The notes under the pieces were generated by a model. The model searched no databases. It was not told the DNA's origin and saw only the letters and a list, made by a program, of their open reading frames with translations. Positions 1 through 8,422 of a stretch of DNA of 64,000 nucleotides are shown here, piece by piece. The stretch covers positions 62,001 through 126,000 of the forward strand of contig JAKFYK010000004.1 in NCBI GenBank assembly GCA_021730905.1, in the 5' to 3' direction. The position numbers were made by a program, and so were the translations under genes. Source of the stretch: Betaproteobacteria bacterium. Its GTDB lineage: Bacteria; Pseudomonadota; Gammaproteobacteria; Burkholderiales; SG8-41. Position 1 is the stretch's first letter. Each line of letters opens with the position of its first letter.

Positions 1-1
1 C

Positions 2-214
2 TGCGCGGCTTGCCACACCGAAAAGGGTACCGGCAATCAGCAGATTGGCGCGCCCAATCTGGTGGATGACGTGTGGCTCCACGGCGCATCGGATGCGGCG
101 ATCATGGAGAGTATTGCCAAGGGCCGTAAAGGTGCCATGCCGGCGCACAAGGGATTCCTGGATGACGGCAAGGTGCATTTGCTGACGGCGTATGTGTATG
201 GGCTTTCGCAGTAA
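2..214 (+). CDS. ccoP: CcoP, cbb3 oxidase diheme subunit, C-terminal fragment (5' end outside window)
   Basis: The reading frame is open from the window edge and ends at 212-214. It begins CAACHTEKGTG, a CxxCH covalent haem motif, followed by a class I cytochrome c fold with an axial Met in GAMPAHKGFL and a C-terminal helix LLTAYVYGLSQ. This is the usual last haem domain of CcoP/FixP, the membrane-anchored cytochrome c subunit that feeds electrons into the high-affinity cbb3 terminal oxidase. The next gene is ccoG, the normal order. Only about 70 residues are visible, so another c-type cytochrome cannot be fully excluded. Confidence 0.85.
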   Translation, partial: CAACHTEKGTGNQQIGAPNLVDDVWLHGASDAAIMESIAKGRKGAMPAHKGFLDDGKVHLLTAYVYGLSQ

Positions 215-246
215 GTACAGGCAAGACATTTCATGAGCACACTGCG

Positions 247-1671
247 ATGGCTCGCGCCGTACCCCTCAAGGTGATTGACCCGTCAGGGGGAAACGACGTC
301 GAGTCTTCTCTCTATGAGATTCGCAGGAAAATCTATCCGCGTGCGGTTCAGGGGTGGTTTGCGCGCTGGCGCATCGCGCTGGTGTTGGCAACGCAGTTGC
401 TGTTCTACGGACTGCCGTGGCTGACGTGGAATGCGCGGCCGGCCGTGCTGTTTGATCTGGCTGCGCGCAAGTTTTATATATTCGGTATCGTTTTCTGGCC
501 GCAGGATTTTATCTTCCTGACCGGCCTGCTGGTGATTTCAGCGCTGTCGCTGTTCCTGTTTACAGCGGTGGGCGGGCGCCTGTTTTGCGGCTATGCCTGC
601 CCGCAAACGGTCTATACCGAAATCTTCATGTGGATCGAACGCAAGGTCGAGGGCGACCGCGCGCAGCGCATAAAACTGGACGGCGGAGCGCTGAGCGCGA
701 ACAAGGCGGGACGCAAGGCGCTCAAGCATGCTTTGTGGATCGCCATCGGGTTGTGGACAGGATTCACGTTTGTGGGTTATTTCACGCCGATCAGAACGTT
801 ACTCGGCGAGCTTTACGCTTTTACCCTGGGGCCGTGGGAAACATTCTGGATACTGTTCTACGGTTTTGCTACGTATGGTAACGCCGGCTGGATGCGCGAA
901 CAGGTGTGCAAGTACATGTGCCCTTACGCGCGCTTTCAGAGCGCCATGTTTGACCCGGACACGCTGATCATTACTTACGATGCGCAACGCGGTGAGCCGC
1001 GCGGTTCTCGCAGCAAGTCGGCGGACTACCAAGCCAAGGGGTTGGGCGCCTGTGTGGACTGCGGCATTTGCGTGCAAGTGTGCCCCACCGGCATTGATAT
1101 TCGGCGGGGATTGCAGTACGAGTGTATCGGTTGTGCGGCATGCGTGGACGGTTGCAATCAGGTGATGGACAAGATGGGGTATGCGCGCGGCCTGATTCGT
1201 TATTCCACCGAGAACGCGCTTAAACGGGGACTGACGCCACCGCAACTGTTAAAACGGGTGTTCCGTCCGCGCGTTCTGGTTTACATGGTGCTGCTATCGA
1301 TCATGGTCTGCACATTGCTGGCCACCCTTTATTTGCGTTCTCCGCTCAAGGTGGATGTGATTCGCGACCGCGCAGCGCTGATGCGGGAAACCCGCGACGG
1401 CAAGGTCGAAAACGTGTACCAACTCCAAATCATGAATACGGATGAGCGTATGCGCAGCTACGTTATCAAAGTATCCGGTTTACAAGGATTGCAGGTTGTT
1501 CCCGCCGCGCCGGTAGCCATCGCGGGCGCGACAGCACAGTCGATCGCCGTGACCGTGCAGATCGATCCGGCGGGCATCACGCCGGGTTCGCACAGCATCA
1601 TGTTTCACATCGAAGACACCGAGCAGCCTTCGATTCGGGCTGACGAAAAATCGCGGTTTTTTGTGAAGTAA
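247..1671 (+). CDS. ccoG: CcoG, cbb3 oxidase assembly ferredoxin-like membrane protein
   Basis: 474 residues, normal for CcoG/RdxA/FixG. A first membrane segment lies around residues 42-60 and others around 78-110 and 160-180. The family motif CGYACPQTVYTE is at about residues 114-124. Two ferredoxin-type clusters follow at about 268-306 (CVDCGICVQVCPTG and CIGCAACVDGC). A late membrane helix (about 338-360) precedes a C-terminal Ig-like domain. CcoG is known to act in copper delivery/reduction during CcoN maturation. The ATG at 233 is out of frame, so 247 is the start. It lies 32 bases after ccoP and is probably in the same operon. Confidence 0.95.
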   Translation: MARAVPLKVIDPSGGNDVESSLYEIRRKIYPRAVQGWFARWRIALVLATQLLFYGLPWLTWNARPAVLFDLAARKFYIFGIVFWPQDFIFLTGLLVISALSLFLFTAVGGRLFCGYACPQTVYTEIFMWIERKVEGDRAQRIKLDGGALSANKAGRKALKHALWIAIGLWTGFTFVGYFTPIRTLLGELYAFTLGPWETFWILFYGFATYGNAGWMREQVCKYMCPYARFQSAMFDPDTLIITYDAQRGEPRGSRSKSADYQAKGLGACVDCGICVQVCPTGIDIRRGLQYECIGCAACVDGCNQVMDKMGYARGLIRYSTENALKRGLTPPQLLKRVFRPRVLVYMVLLSIMVCTLLATLYLRSPLKVDVIRDRAALMRETRDGKVENVYQLQIMNTDERMRSYVIKVSGLQGLQVVPAAPVAIAGATAQSIAVTVQIDPAGITPGSHSIMFHIEDTEQPSIRADEKSRFFVK

Positions 1672-1681
1672 CGGGAGTGCC

Positions 1682-2185
1682 ATGAATACGCATGCCGGGC
1701 AGTTGAAGCACTGGTATCACGAACCTTGGCCGTGGTTATTGATGGCGGGGCCAGCCGCAGTCATAGTGGCAGGCGTCATCACCACCTATCTTGCGGTGGT
1801 GACGAATGACGGCCTGGTTGCCGACGATTACTACAAGCGGGGTCTGGCGATCAATCAGACGCTATCGAGGGACGCGGTGGCACGGCAGCTCGGTCATCGC
1901 GCGCGTATTGCATTTGCGCCGGATTTTGGACGTGTCGAGGTGATTCTGCAGAGTGGCACGGTGGTGTCCGGCCCGCTGATTCTGCGCCTGGCGCATCCGG
2001 GGCGTCCGGCGCTAGATCGCGCATTGCCGCTGACGTCCCGCAACGAGAAAACCTATGCTTCTGCTTTTCCTGCGCTCACGCCGGGGCGCTGGCAGGTGAC
2101 GCTGGAGGACGCCGCGCGCACCTGGCGGCTGGTGGGCGACGTGCTGGTGCCTGGTCACGGAGTGCTGGAACTGGCGGCGCGTTAA
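1682..2185 (+). CDS. ccoH: FixH-family protein (CcoH-like)
   Basis: 167 residues. One N-terminal membrane helix (about residues 17-42) is followed by the FixH signature VADDYYKRGLAINQ at about 50-63 and a periplasmic beta-rich domain. FixH/CcoH is needed for stable cbb3 oxidase assembly. The gene starts 10 bases after ccoG with GGGAGTGCC just before ATG, indicating translational linkage. The ccoI copper ATPase and ccoS that often complete this cluster are not present downstream in the window. Confidence 0.88.
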   Translation: MNTHAGQLKHWYHEPWPWLLMAGPAAVIVAGVITTYLAVVTNDGLVADDYYKRGLAINQTLSRDAVARQLGHRARIAFAPDFGRVEVILQSGTVVSGPLILRLAHPGRPALDRALPLTSRNEKTYASAFPALTPGRWQVTLEDAARTWRLVGDVLVPGHGVLELAAR

Positions 2186-2204
2186 AAGTGCAAGGAGGTG
2201 TGCA

Positions 2205-2513
2205 ATGAGGCGTGTGATCTGGATACTATGGCCGTCGTTTCTGGTCGGTGGCGTGGCGGAAGCCATTTTTTTCACGCTATTCGATCCGATGGATTTGCAC
2301 GTGCTGGGCAATCCCGTCGATTGGAGCCGTACGGCGATCTACACCCTCGGGTTTTTCTTGTTCTGGTTTTTCGCTGCGGCATCCAGCGCGCTGACCTGTT
2401 TTCTGCAGCGCAATGCCGAAGACGTTAACCGGCTGTGTCCGCTACAGTCATCCGACCGGCCACCCGGCTGTCCCAAAGCGGAGCTTGCGGAACACCCGCC
2501 GCAACGTCCTTGA
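2205..2513 (+). CDS. Small two-helix membrane protein of the cco cluster
   Basis: 102 residues with two predicted hydrophobic helices (about 4-25 and 43-66) and a short soluble tail containing CPLQSS and CPKAEL. An AAGGAGG-like ribosome site (2191-2197) precedes the ATG. It follows the FixH gene by 19 bases. Small uncharacterised proteins of this kind are common between ccoH and hemN in betaproteobacteria. No catalytic motif is visible and I assign no function beyond a possible accessory role for cbb3 oxidase. Confidence 0.7.
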   Translation: MRRVIWILWPSFLVGGVAEAIFFTLFDPMDLHVLGNPVDWSRTAIYTLGFFLFWFFAAASSALTCFLQRNAEDVNRLCPLQSSDRPPGCPKAELAEHPPQRP

Positions 2514-2540
2514 TCGTTATCGGATCGCCTGCCAGGGTAC

Positions 2541-2554
2541 TTGATGTGGATCAA
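2541..2554. promoter_or_regulatory. FNR/Anr box upstream of hemN
   Basis: TTGATGTGGATCAA is a perfect match to the TTGAT-N4-ATCAA operator of FNR-type regulators. It ends 75 bases before the hemN start, a spacing compatible with class II activation under low oxygen. Identical sequence recurs at 33785. Confidence 0.9.
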
Positions 2555-2629
2555 CTCACGTGCTGGGCGCGATGCGATACTGATCCTCAGTGAAAAACCG
2601 ACCGCTGCGGCCTGCGACTGGACGTTACC

Positions 2630-4018
2630 GTGCAACATCTGCCGTTTGAATTTGACCCCGATCTGATCCGCAGGCTGGACCGCAGCGGCCCTCGTTATAC
2701 CTCATACCCGACGGCGGATCGATTTGTCGAGGCTTTCGGTCCTAATGTCTATAAATCCTGGGTAGCCAAGCGCAATATTGGCGGGATTCGCCGTGCACTG
2801 TCACTGTACGTGCATCTGCCGTTTTGCAGCACGCTGTGTTTTTATTGTGCGTGCAACAAGATCGCCACCAAAGACCAGAGCAAGGGGCGGCGTTATCTCG
2901 ATTACCTGTTGCGCGAAATCGATATGCAGAGCGCGTTATTTGGGCGAGACCGCCGCGTTGAACAGATGCATTGGGGCGGCGGCACGCCGACTTTTTACAG
3001 CATGAGCGAGCTGGCGCGGCTGTTTGGCGTATTGCGAACAAAATTCGATTTTGCGGATGACGGCGAATATTCGATCGAGGTCGATCCGCGTACGGTCGAT
3101 GTATCGGATGTGGCGGCCTTGCGCGAGATGGGGTTTAACCGTATCAGCCTCGGCGTGCAGGACTTCGATCCTGAGGTGCAGAAGGCGGTCAACCGGGTGC
3201 AAAGCGAATCGCAAACGCTGGCGGTGATCGAGGCCGCGCGCCGCGAAGGATTCCAGTCCGTAAATGTCGATTTGATTTACGGTTTGCCGAAGCAGAATCT
3301 GCTGACGTTCAACCGCACGCTGGCGCGCGTGATTGCCGCAAACCCTGATCGCATTGCCATCTACAACTATGCGCACATGCCGGCGCGCTTTAAGCCGCAG
3401 CGCCGTATCCAGGAGGCGGATTTGCCTACGCCGGACACCAAACTCAAGTTGTTGGGTTTGGCGACGCAGCGTCTGGGCGACGCGGGCTATGTTTACATCG
3501 GTATGGACCACTTCGCCCGTGCCGAGGATTCGTTGGCGGTAGCGCAGCGCGAGGGGCGCTTGCATCGCAACTTTCAGGGCTATTCCACCCATGCCGAATG
3601 CGATCTCGTCGGACTGGGCGTGTCATCCATCGGACAGATTGGTCCCACCTATAGCCAGAATCATCGCGAGCTCGATGTCTACTACGACAGCATAGATCGC
3701 GGGCAATTGCCGATTGCGCGCGGCATGGAGTTGACCGCCGATGATCTGGCGCGCCGCGCCGTAATCCAAAGCCTGATGTGTAACTTTGCAGTCTCCAAGC
3801 AGAATATAGAGATATCGTATCTATTTGTTTTTAATGATTATTTTAAAATGGAATTGCGAGAGTTGGATGCACTGGCCCAGGCGGGACTGGTTGAATTGGA
3901 CGAGCACTGGATAACGGTTACGCCCAAGGGACGCATGCTGGTGCGCAACGTGTGCATGGTGTTCGATGCCTATCTGCGCAAGGTGCAAGAGTTGAGCAAG
4001 TTCTCGCGCGTCATATGA
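2630..4018 (+). CDS. hemN: Oxygen-independent coproporphyrinogen III oxidase
   Basis: 462 residues, full length. HemN uses a radical SAM [4Fe-4S] cluster to decarboxylate coproporphyrinogen III in anaerobic haem synthesis. The CxxxCxxC motif is C66, C70, C73 in HLPFCSTLCFYCAC; GGGTP of the SAM site is near residue 115. The C-terminus ends in FSRVI as in enteric HemN. The start is GTG. The FNR box upstream fits anaerobic induction. Odd feature: codons around 3801-3850 (residues about 391-407, IEISYLFVFNDYF) are strongly A/T-rich and contain a copy of the 26-bp dispersed element on the opposite strand, without changing the family length in this stretch. Confidence 0.96.
   Translation: MQHLPFEFDPDLIRRLDRSGPRYTSYPTADRFVEAFGPNVYKSWVAKRNIGGIRRALSLYVHLPFCSTLCFYCACNKIATKDQSKGRRYLDYLLREIDMQSALFGRDRRVEQMHWGGGTPTFYSMSELARLFGVLRTKFDFADDGEYSIEVDPRTVDVSDVAALREMGFNRISLGVQDFDPEVQKAVNRVQSESQTLAVIEAARREGFQSVNVDLIYGLPKQNLLTFNRTLARVIAANPDRIAIYNYAHMPARFKPQRRIQEADLPTPDTKLKLLGLATQRLGDAGYVYIGMDHFARAEDSLAVAQREGRLHRNFQGYSTHAECDLVGLGVSSIGQIGPTYSQNHRELDVYYDSIDRGQLPIARGMELTADDLARRAVIQSLMCNFAVSKQNIEISYLFVFNDYFKMELRELDALAQAGLVELDEHWITVTPKGRMLVRNVCMVFDAYLRKVQELSKFSRVI
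3818..3843 (-). repeat. 26-bp A/T-rich dispersed element, copy 1 (inside hemN)
   Basis: On the minus strand: AAATAAT, CATTAAAAA, CAAATAGATA. It shares the fixed 7+9+10 layout of the family. It lies in the coding region of hemN, read antisense to the gene, within an A/T-rich stretch about 45 bases long in an otherwise GC-rich gene. Confidence 0.7.
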
Positions 4019-4758
4019 TGGGCTGGCTCGAAACGGTGGCGCTGGCCGCATTCACCGCAGGTTTAATGGGCGGTGTGCATTGTGCCGCTATGTGCGGCGG
4101 CATCGTGTGCATGCTGAACGGGCGCAAGGATGATAAGGCTAAGAGCGTTACGCGCTGGAAATTTGCGCTCGCGTATAACGCCGGGCGTATTCTGAGCTAC
4201 ACCATGGCAGGTGTGCTGGCAGGTTACGCGGGACAGGCGGGATTGCTGTTGCGCGGATCGATTCCCGTGCAGCAGGTGTTCATGTTTGCTGCCGGCATGA
4301 CTCTGTGTGTGATGGCATTGTACCTGGCGGGTATTTCATCACTGATGCGCGGATTGGAAGCGGCGGGCGCCGTGTTATGGCGTCAGGTCGAACCGTTTAC
4401 GCGCCGCATGCTTCCCGTTGATAACGCGTCCAAAGCGCTTGGGCTGGGCTTGTTGTGGGGATGGCTGCCGTGCGGCATGGTGTATGCCGCTTTGATGCTG
4501 GCATTGAGTACCGGTCATCCTGCCCAGGGTGGCGTCGTGATGCTTGCCTTTGGTCTGGGTACGCTGCCGAACATGCTGTTGATGAGCCGTTTGGTTCGCC
4601 CTCTGCAACAGCTACTTAAAATACGCGGCGCGCGGTGGGTGGTCGCTGGATTGGTTGCCGCGGCAGGTGTATATGGGGTGGTCCACGCGATGCAGCCGGG
4701 CGCTACTGCGGCCGATGGTTTCTTCTGCCGTGTTGCGCCGGAGTGGTTTGGGCGTTGA
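4015..4758 (+). CDS. Sulfite exporter TauE/SafE-like (DsbD_2-type) membrane protein
   Basis: About 247 residues. Starts ATGATG overlapping the hemN stop (ATGA), so translationally coupled. Six or so hydrophobic segments; the first contains GLMGGVHCAAMCGG, typical of the cytochrome-c-biogenesis/TauE-SafE-like proteins found beside cbb3 genes, and a second repeat has LGLLWGWLPCGMVYAAL, giving the paired Cys/Pro-containing helices of this family. Such proteins next to ccoG/ccoH are thought to take part in copper or thiol handling during oxidase assembly; the substrate is not known. An upstream in-frame ATG at 3952 lies inside hemN and was not chosen. Confidence 0.85.
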   Translation: MMGWLETVALAAFTAGLMGGVHCAAMCGGIVCMLNGRKDDKAKSVTRWKFALAYNAGRILSYTMAGVLAGYAGQAGLLLRGSIPVQQVFMFAAGMTLCVMALYLAGISSLMRGLEAAGAVLWRQVEPFTRRMLPVDNASKALGLGLLWGWLPCGMVYAALMLALSTGHPAQGGVVMLAFGLGTLPNMLLMSRLVRPLQQLLKIRGARWVVAGLVAAAGVYGVVHAMQPGATAADGFFCRVAPEWFGR

Positions 4759-4831
4759 TAGTTGACTTGAAGGTGTGTGCGTTGCTCGGTTTAGCCGCTG
4801 CGGCCACCGCGGCAGGGTGACAACAGTAAAT

Positions 4832-5284
4832 TTATAGAGGCGCGCCAGCGTTGCGAAATAGCCTGGCCAGCGTTGACTGGTGTACGATCAAATCCGCCAG
4901 CGTGTGGCGGTCAAGTACCTCGAAAAATGCGCGCAGGGCCTGCTCCAATACTGCGTGCAAAGTGCAGGCCGGGAGAATGGTGCAGTTCAAGTTTCCTTCT
5001 TCGAAGCATTCCACCACTGTCTGGTCTTCCTCCGATTTTCGCACTACCGCACCAATATTGATTTGCTCCGGCGGAAGCGCCAGTCGCATACCTCCACCTT
5101 TGCCGCGCGTCGTTTCCACGTAACCTTGTTTCGCCAGATGGTGCACGATCTTCATCAGGTGGTTTTCGGAGATGCCGTAAGCGGTCGCTATGTCGCTGAT
5201 CGTGGCAAGACGACTGTTGCTTCGATTCACGCCCAGGTAAATGAGCGTGCGCAGAGTGTAATCCGTAAAGTTTGTCAGTCGCAT
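4832..5284 (-). CDS. nsrR: NsrR, Rrf2-family nitric-oxide-sensing repressor
   Basis: 150 residues from MRLTNFTDYTLR, the conserved Rrf2 N-terminus. Winged helix with recognition region ISENHLMKIVHHLAKQGYVETTRGKGGG (about 38-65). Three cysteines C93, C101 and C107 (VECFEEGNLNC, TILPAC) are positioned for the Fe-S cluster that NO destroys. Divergent from narK with a canonical NsrR operator and an FNR box between them, so autoregulation plus control of nitrate genes is likely. A longer frame extends upstream to 5407 but would run through the operators and lacks family similarity there. Confidence 0.92.
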   Translation of the reverse strand: MRLTNFTDYTLRTLIYLGVNRSNSRLATISDIATAYGISENHLMKIVHHLAKQGYVETTRGKGGGMRLALPPEQINIGAVVRKSEEDQTVVECFEEGNLNCTILPACTLHAVLEQALRAFFEVLDRHTLADLIVHQSTLARLFRNAGAPL

Positions 5285-5367
5285 GGAGCGAGGGGCCAGG
5301 CTACAACGCGTGAATAAGAGGAGATGACTAATAGGTAGATTGGAATTGATTCTAAATGAAATTTTTA

Positions 5368-5390
5368 AAGATGGATTACAAATACATCTT
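5368..5390. promoter_or_regulatory. NsrR operator
   Basis: Two inverted arms, AAGATGGATT and AATACATCTT, are separated by three bases. This matches the classical 11-1-11 NsrR consensus (AAGATG-N-ATTT/AAAT-N-CATCTT) almost base for base. It sits 84 bases upstream of nsrR and 77 upstream of narK, just before the FNR box. Confidence 0.9.
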
Positions 5391-5393
5391 CTA

Positions 5394-5407
5394 TTGATAT
5401 AGATCAA
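5394..5407. promoter_or_regulatory. FNR/Dnr box in nsrR-narK intergenic region
   Basis: TTGATATAGATCAA, a perfect FNR-type palindrome, begins 3 bases after the NsrR operator and ends 60 bases before narK. An FNR-family activator bound here and NsrR bound next to it would compete or cooperate, giving a low-oxygen/NO logic to the nar operon. Confidence 0.9.
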
Positions 5408-5467
5408 ACCGGGTCGCCAGCGCGCTCCCTAGACTTGTTCCCGTAACGCAATCAGCGGAGGCAAGCG

Positions 5468-6745
5468 ATGGCTACGGAGAAATACAAACAGTGGTCGGTG
5501 GTGACTTCGAGCACTATCGCGTTCACGGTGTGTTTCATGGTGTGGATGATGTTTGCCGTGATCGGCATTCCGATCAAACAATCCCTTGGCCTCAATGAAA
5601 CCCAGTTTGGCATTCTGATCGCCACACCGGTCCTGACAGGATCACTGATCCGGCTGCCACTGGGCATGTGGACCGACCGCTTTGGCGGGCGCATCGTGTT
5701 TTTCATACTGATGCTGTCCACGGTGCTTCCCATCTGGATGATTTCCTGGGCTACGGAGTACTGGCACTTCCTGGTGACCGGTTTGTTTGTTGGCGTGGCG
5801 GGTGGTTCGTTTACCGTCGGCATCGCGTATTGCGCAAGATGGTTTCCGCGAAACCGTCAAGGACTCGCGATGGGGATATTCGGCATGGGCAACACCGGGG
5901 CTGCGGTAACCAAGCTGGTGGCGCCGACCATCGTCGTGGCGTACGGGTGGACGATGGTGCCCAAGGTCTACGCGGTACTCATGCTGATCACGGCAATACT
6001 GTTCTGGTTTTTTTCATTCACCGATGAATCTCATACCGCAGCGGCGGCGAAAGTAACGGTTAAAGAGCAGTTGATGGCGCTGAAAGACCCGACGGTGTGG
6101 CGCTACAGCCAGTACTACTCCATCGTGTTTGGCGGCTATGTCGCGCTGTCGCTGTGGATGACCAAATACTATATTTCCGAGTACGGCTTTGATCTCAAGA
6201 TCGCCGCTTTGCTGGCTGCGGGGTTCAGCATACCGGGTGGTCTGTTGCGCGCCATCGGCGGGTGGTTTTCCGACAAGTATGGCGCGCATACGGTGACGTG
6301 GTGGGTGCTGTGGGTCGGCCTGGTGTGCCTGTTCTTTCTGTCGTATCCGCAGACGGACTTTACGATCCAGACCGTGACCGGCCCTAAGACTTTTCATATC
6401 GGCCTCGGCCCGACGTTGTTCACCATCATCATGTTCACGATGGGCATTGCCTTTGCCATCGGTAAAGCCTCGGTGTTCAAGTACATCTCGGATGATTACC
6501 CGCAAAACATTGGCGTGGTATCCGGCGTGGTGGGTCTCGCCGGAGGATTGGGAGGGTTTGTTTTGCCGATCATGTTCGGCGCGCTGGTCGACCTGACCGG
6601 AGTGCGTTCCTCGGCCTTCATGCTGATGTTCGGCATCGTGTGGGTGTCGCTGATGTGGATGTATTTCACCGAGGTGCGGCCGATGAGTATGGCGGAAGCC
6701 CGAAAGCATCCTGAGCCCGCGCGCAACATCCTGACACAGGTGTAA
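5468..6745 (+). CDS. narK: Nitrate/nitrite transporter NarK1-type (MFS)
   Basis: 425 residues, twelve-helix major facilitator. Nitrate-signature-like segments are visible: GVAGGSFTVGIAYCARWFPRNRQGLAMG at about 110-140 and GVVSGVVGLAGGLGGFVLPIMFGAL at about 345-370. The first motif's MWTDRFGGR is the MFS loop 2-3 signature. GGAGGCAAGCG precedes the ATG. In denitrifiers NarK1-type proteins carry out nitrate/proton symport. The next transporter starts two bases after its stop, so the pair is one transcription unit leading into narGHJI. Confidence 0.93.
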   Translation: MATEKYKQWSVVTSSTIAFTVCFMVWMMFAVIGIPIKQSLGLNETQFGILIATPVLTGSLIRLPLGMWTDRFGGRIVFFILMLSTVLPIWMISWATEYWHFLVTGLFVGVAGGSFTVGIAYCARWFPRNRQGLAMGIFGMGNTGAAVTKLVAPTIVVAYGWTMVPKVYAVLMLITAILFWFFSFTDESHTAAAAKVTVKEQLMALKDPTVWRYSQYYSIVFGGYVALSLWMTKYYISEYGFDLKIAALLAAGFSIPGGLLRAIGGWFSDKYGAHTVTWWVLWVGLVCLFFLSYPQTDFTIQTVTGPKTFHIGLGPTLFTIIMFTMGIAFAIGKASVFKYISDDYPQNIGVVSGVVGLAGGLGGFVLPIMFGALVDLTGVRSSAFMLMFGIVWVSLMWMYFTEVRPMSMAEARKHPEPARNILTQV

Positions 6746-6747
6746 CC

Positions 6748-8385
6748 ATGAATGGCTCAAAAGAATCGAGTGTCAAAGGCGCGGACATCCAGAAGTGGGA
6801 TGTCGAAGACAATGCGTTCTGGGATTCCCAGGGCAAGCGCATTGCCTACCGCAATCTGTGGATATCAGTGCCTGCGCTGCTGTGCGGCTTCGCGGTGTGG
6901 GGCATGTGGGGCATCATCACCGTGCAGATGCTGAACCTGGGCTTCCCGTTCACGCAAGCTGAGTTGTTTACGCTAACCGCAATCGCGGGCATTTCCGGGG
7001 CGACCATGCGCATTCCGGCCTCGTTCCTGATTCGTTTGGCGGGCGGGCGCAACACTATCTTCCTGACCACCGCGATGCTGCTTGCTCCGGCGCTGGGTAC
7101 CGGCATCGTGCTGCAGCACAAGGACTGGCCGCTGTGGGTGTTCCAGTTGATGGCGCTGTGGTGCGGTGTCGGCGGCGGCAACTTTGCCAGTTCCATGTCC
7201 AATATCAGTACTTTCTTCCCGAAGCGCCTGCAGGGCACGGCGCTGGGCCTCAACGCCGGCCTCGGCAACTTCGGCGTGACTACCATGCAGGTCGTGATCC
7301 CGCTGGTGATGACGGTGGGCATCTTCGGCAGCCTCGGCGGCGAGCCGATGACGCTGCTGAAGGATAGCGGCTGGATTTTTGGCAAGATTGCGGCCGGTAC
7401 CCAGACCTGGATCCAGAACGCCGGCTTCGCCTGGCTACTGTCGCTGGTGCCGCTGTCCATCCTGTGCTGGTTCGGCATGAACAATCTGAAGACGGTTTCG
7501 CCGGACACGGGTCATCCACTCGTCGCGTTCGCCAAGATCACCTACCTCTACACGCTGGCCTTCGTGCCTTCCATCCTCGGCCTCTACCTGTACCTGCCAA
7601 AGCCGACTGGCCTCGGCCTCATCAGCATGTGGGTGGCGATTCCGCTCGATATCGTGAGTGCGCTGCTGGTGATGAAGCTCGCGGCCTTCGGCCCGATGAA
7701 AGAAGGCGTCAGCAAGCAGTTCCAGATCTTCCGCAACAAGCACACCTGGTCGATGACGGCGCTCTACATCGTGACCTTTGGATCGTTCATCGGCTTCTCG
7801 ATGGCGTTGCCGCTGTCGATGAAAGTGATTTTTGGCATCAGCCATGTGCCCGACGCGAACGGTGTGATGCAGCACACGCTGAGCAATCCGAATGCACCGA
7901 GCGTTCTCTCCTACGCCTGGATCGGTCCGTTCGTGGGCGCGGCGGTGCGGCCGCTCGGCGGCTGGATTTCCGACAAGGTCGGCGGCTCCATTGTCACGCA
8001 AATCATCTCGGCGGTGATGGTGGTCGCGTCGGTCGCGGTGGGCTACGTGATGATGCAGGCCTATGGCTCGGCGACGCCCGAGACACATTTCCCGTTGTTC
8101 CTCGGTCTGTTCATGCTGCTGTTCTTTGCCACGGGAATTGGCAACGGCTCAACCTTCCGCACCATCGGCGTGATCTTCGATCGCACGCAGGCCGGTCCGG
8201 TGCTGGGCTGGACCTCGGCGATCGCCGCCTATGGAGCCTTTGTCGCACCCATCGTGATCGGCGACCAGATCAAGGCCGGCACGCCGCAGTACGCGATGTA
8301 CGGCTTCGCCATCTTCTATGCGCTGTGCCTCATTCTTAACTGGTGGTTCTATTTGCGCGCCAGTGCCTATGTCAAGAACCCTTAA
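6748..8385 (+). CDS. Nitrate/nitrite antiporter NarK2-type (MFS)
   Basis: 545 residues, longer than narK1 because of extended loops, as usual for NarK2/NarU-type transporters. Signature GGNFASSMSNISTFFPKRLQGTALGLNAGLGNFG at about residues 143-176, and GNGSTFRTIGVIF near 464. Together with the preceding gene it resembles the tandem or fused NarK1-NarK2 of denitrifiers, which exchange nitrate for nitrite. Its stop codon at 8383-8385 is immediately followed by copy 2 of the dispersed A/T-rich element. Confidence 0.93.
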   Translation: MNGSKESSVKGADIQKWDVEDNAFWDSQGKRIAYRNLWISVPALLCGFAVWGMWGIITVQMLNLGFPFTQAELFTLTAIAGISGATMRIPASFLIRLAGGRNTIFLTTAMLLAPALGTGIVLQHKDWPLWVFQLMALWCGVGGGNFASSMSNISTFFPKRLQGTALGLNAGLGNFGVTTMQVVIPLVMTVGIFGSLGGEPMTLLKDSGWIFGKIAAGTQTWIQNAGFAWLLSLVPLSILCWFGMNNLKTVSPDTGHPLVAFAKITYLYTLAFVPSILGLYLYLPKPTGLGLISMWVAIPLDIVSALLVMKLAAFGPMKEGVSKQFQIFRNKHTWSMTALYIVTFGSFIGFSMALPLSMKVIFGISHVPDANGVMQHTLSNPNAPSVLSYAWIGPFVGAAVRPLGGWISDKVGGSIVTQIISAVMVVASVAVGYVMMQAYGSATPETHFPLFLGLFMLLFFATGIGNGSTFRTIGVIFDRTQAGPVLGWTSAIAAYGAFVAPIVIGDQIKAGTPQYAMYGFAIFYALCLILNWWFYLRASAYVKNP

Positions 8386-8411
8386 AAATATATTTTAAAA
8401 ACAAATACTTA
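8386..8411 (+). repeat. 26-bp A/T-rich dispersed element, copy 2 (narK2-narG junction)
   Basis: AAATATA, TTTTAAAAA, CAAATACTTA. It starts at the base after the narK2 stop and fills most of the 37-base gap before narG. The narG ribosome site (GGAATAGCT) is correspondingly weak. Confidence 0.75.
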
Positions 8412-8422
8412 ATGGAATAGCT

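Noticed and set aside
4759..4831. Terminator between the TauE-like gene and nsrR
   Set aside because: GC-rich inverted sequence (GCTGCGG / CCGCGGCAG) pairs only partly and has no T-run on either strand.
7464..8339. 291-aa plus-strand frame inside narK2
   Set aside because: Out-of-frame shadow of narK2, low-complexity Arg-rich composition.
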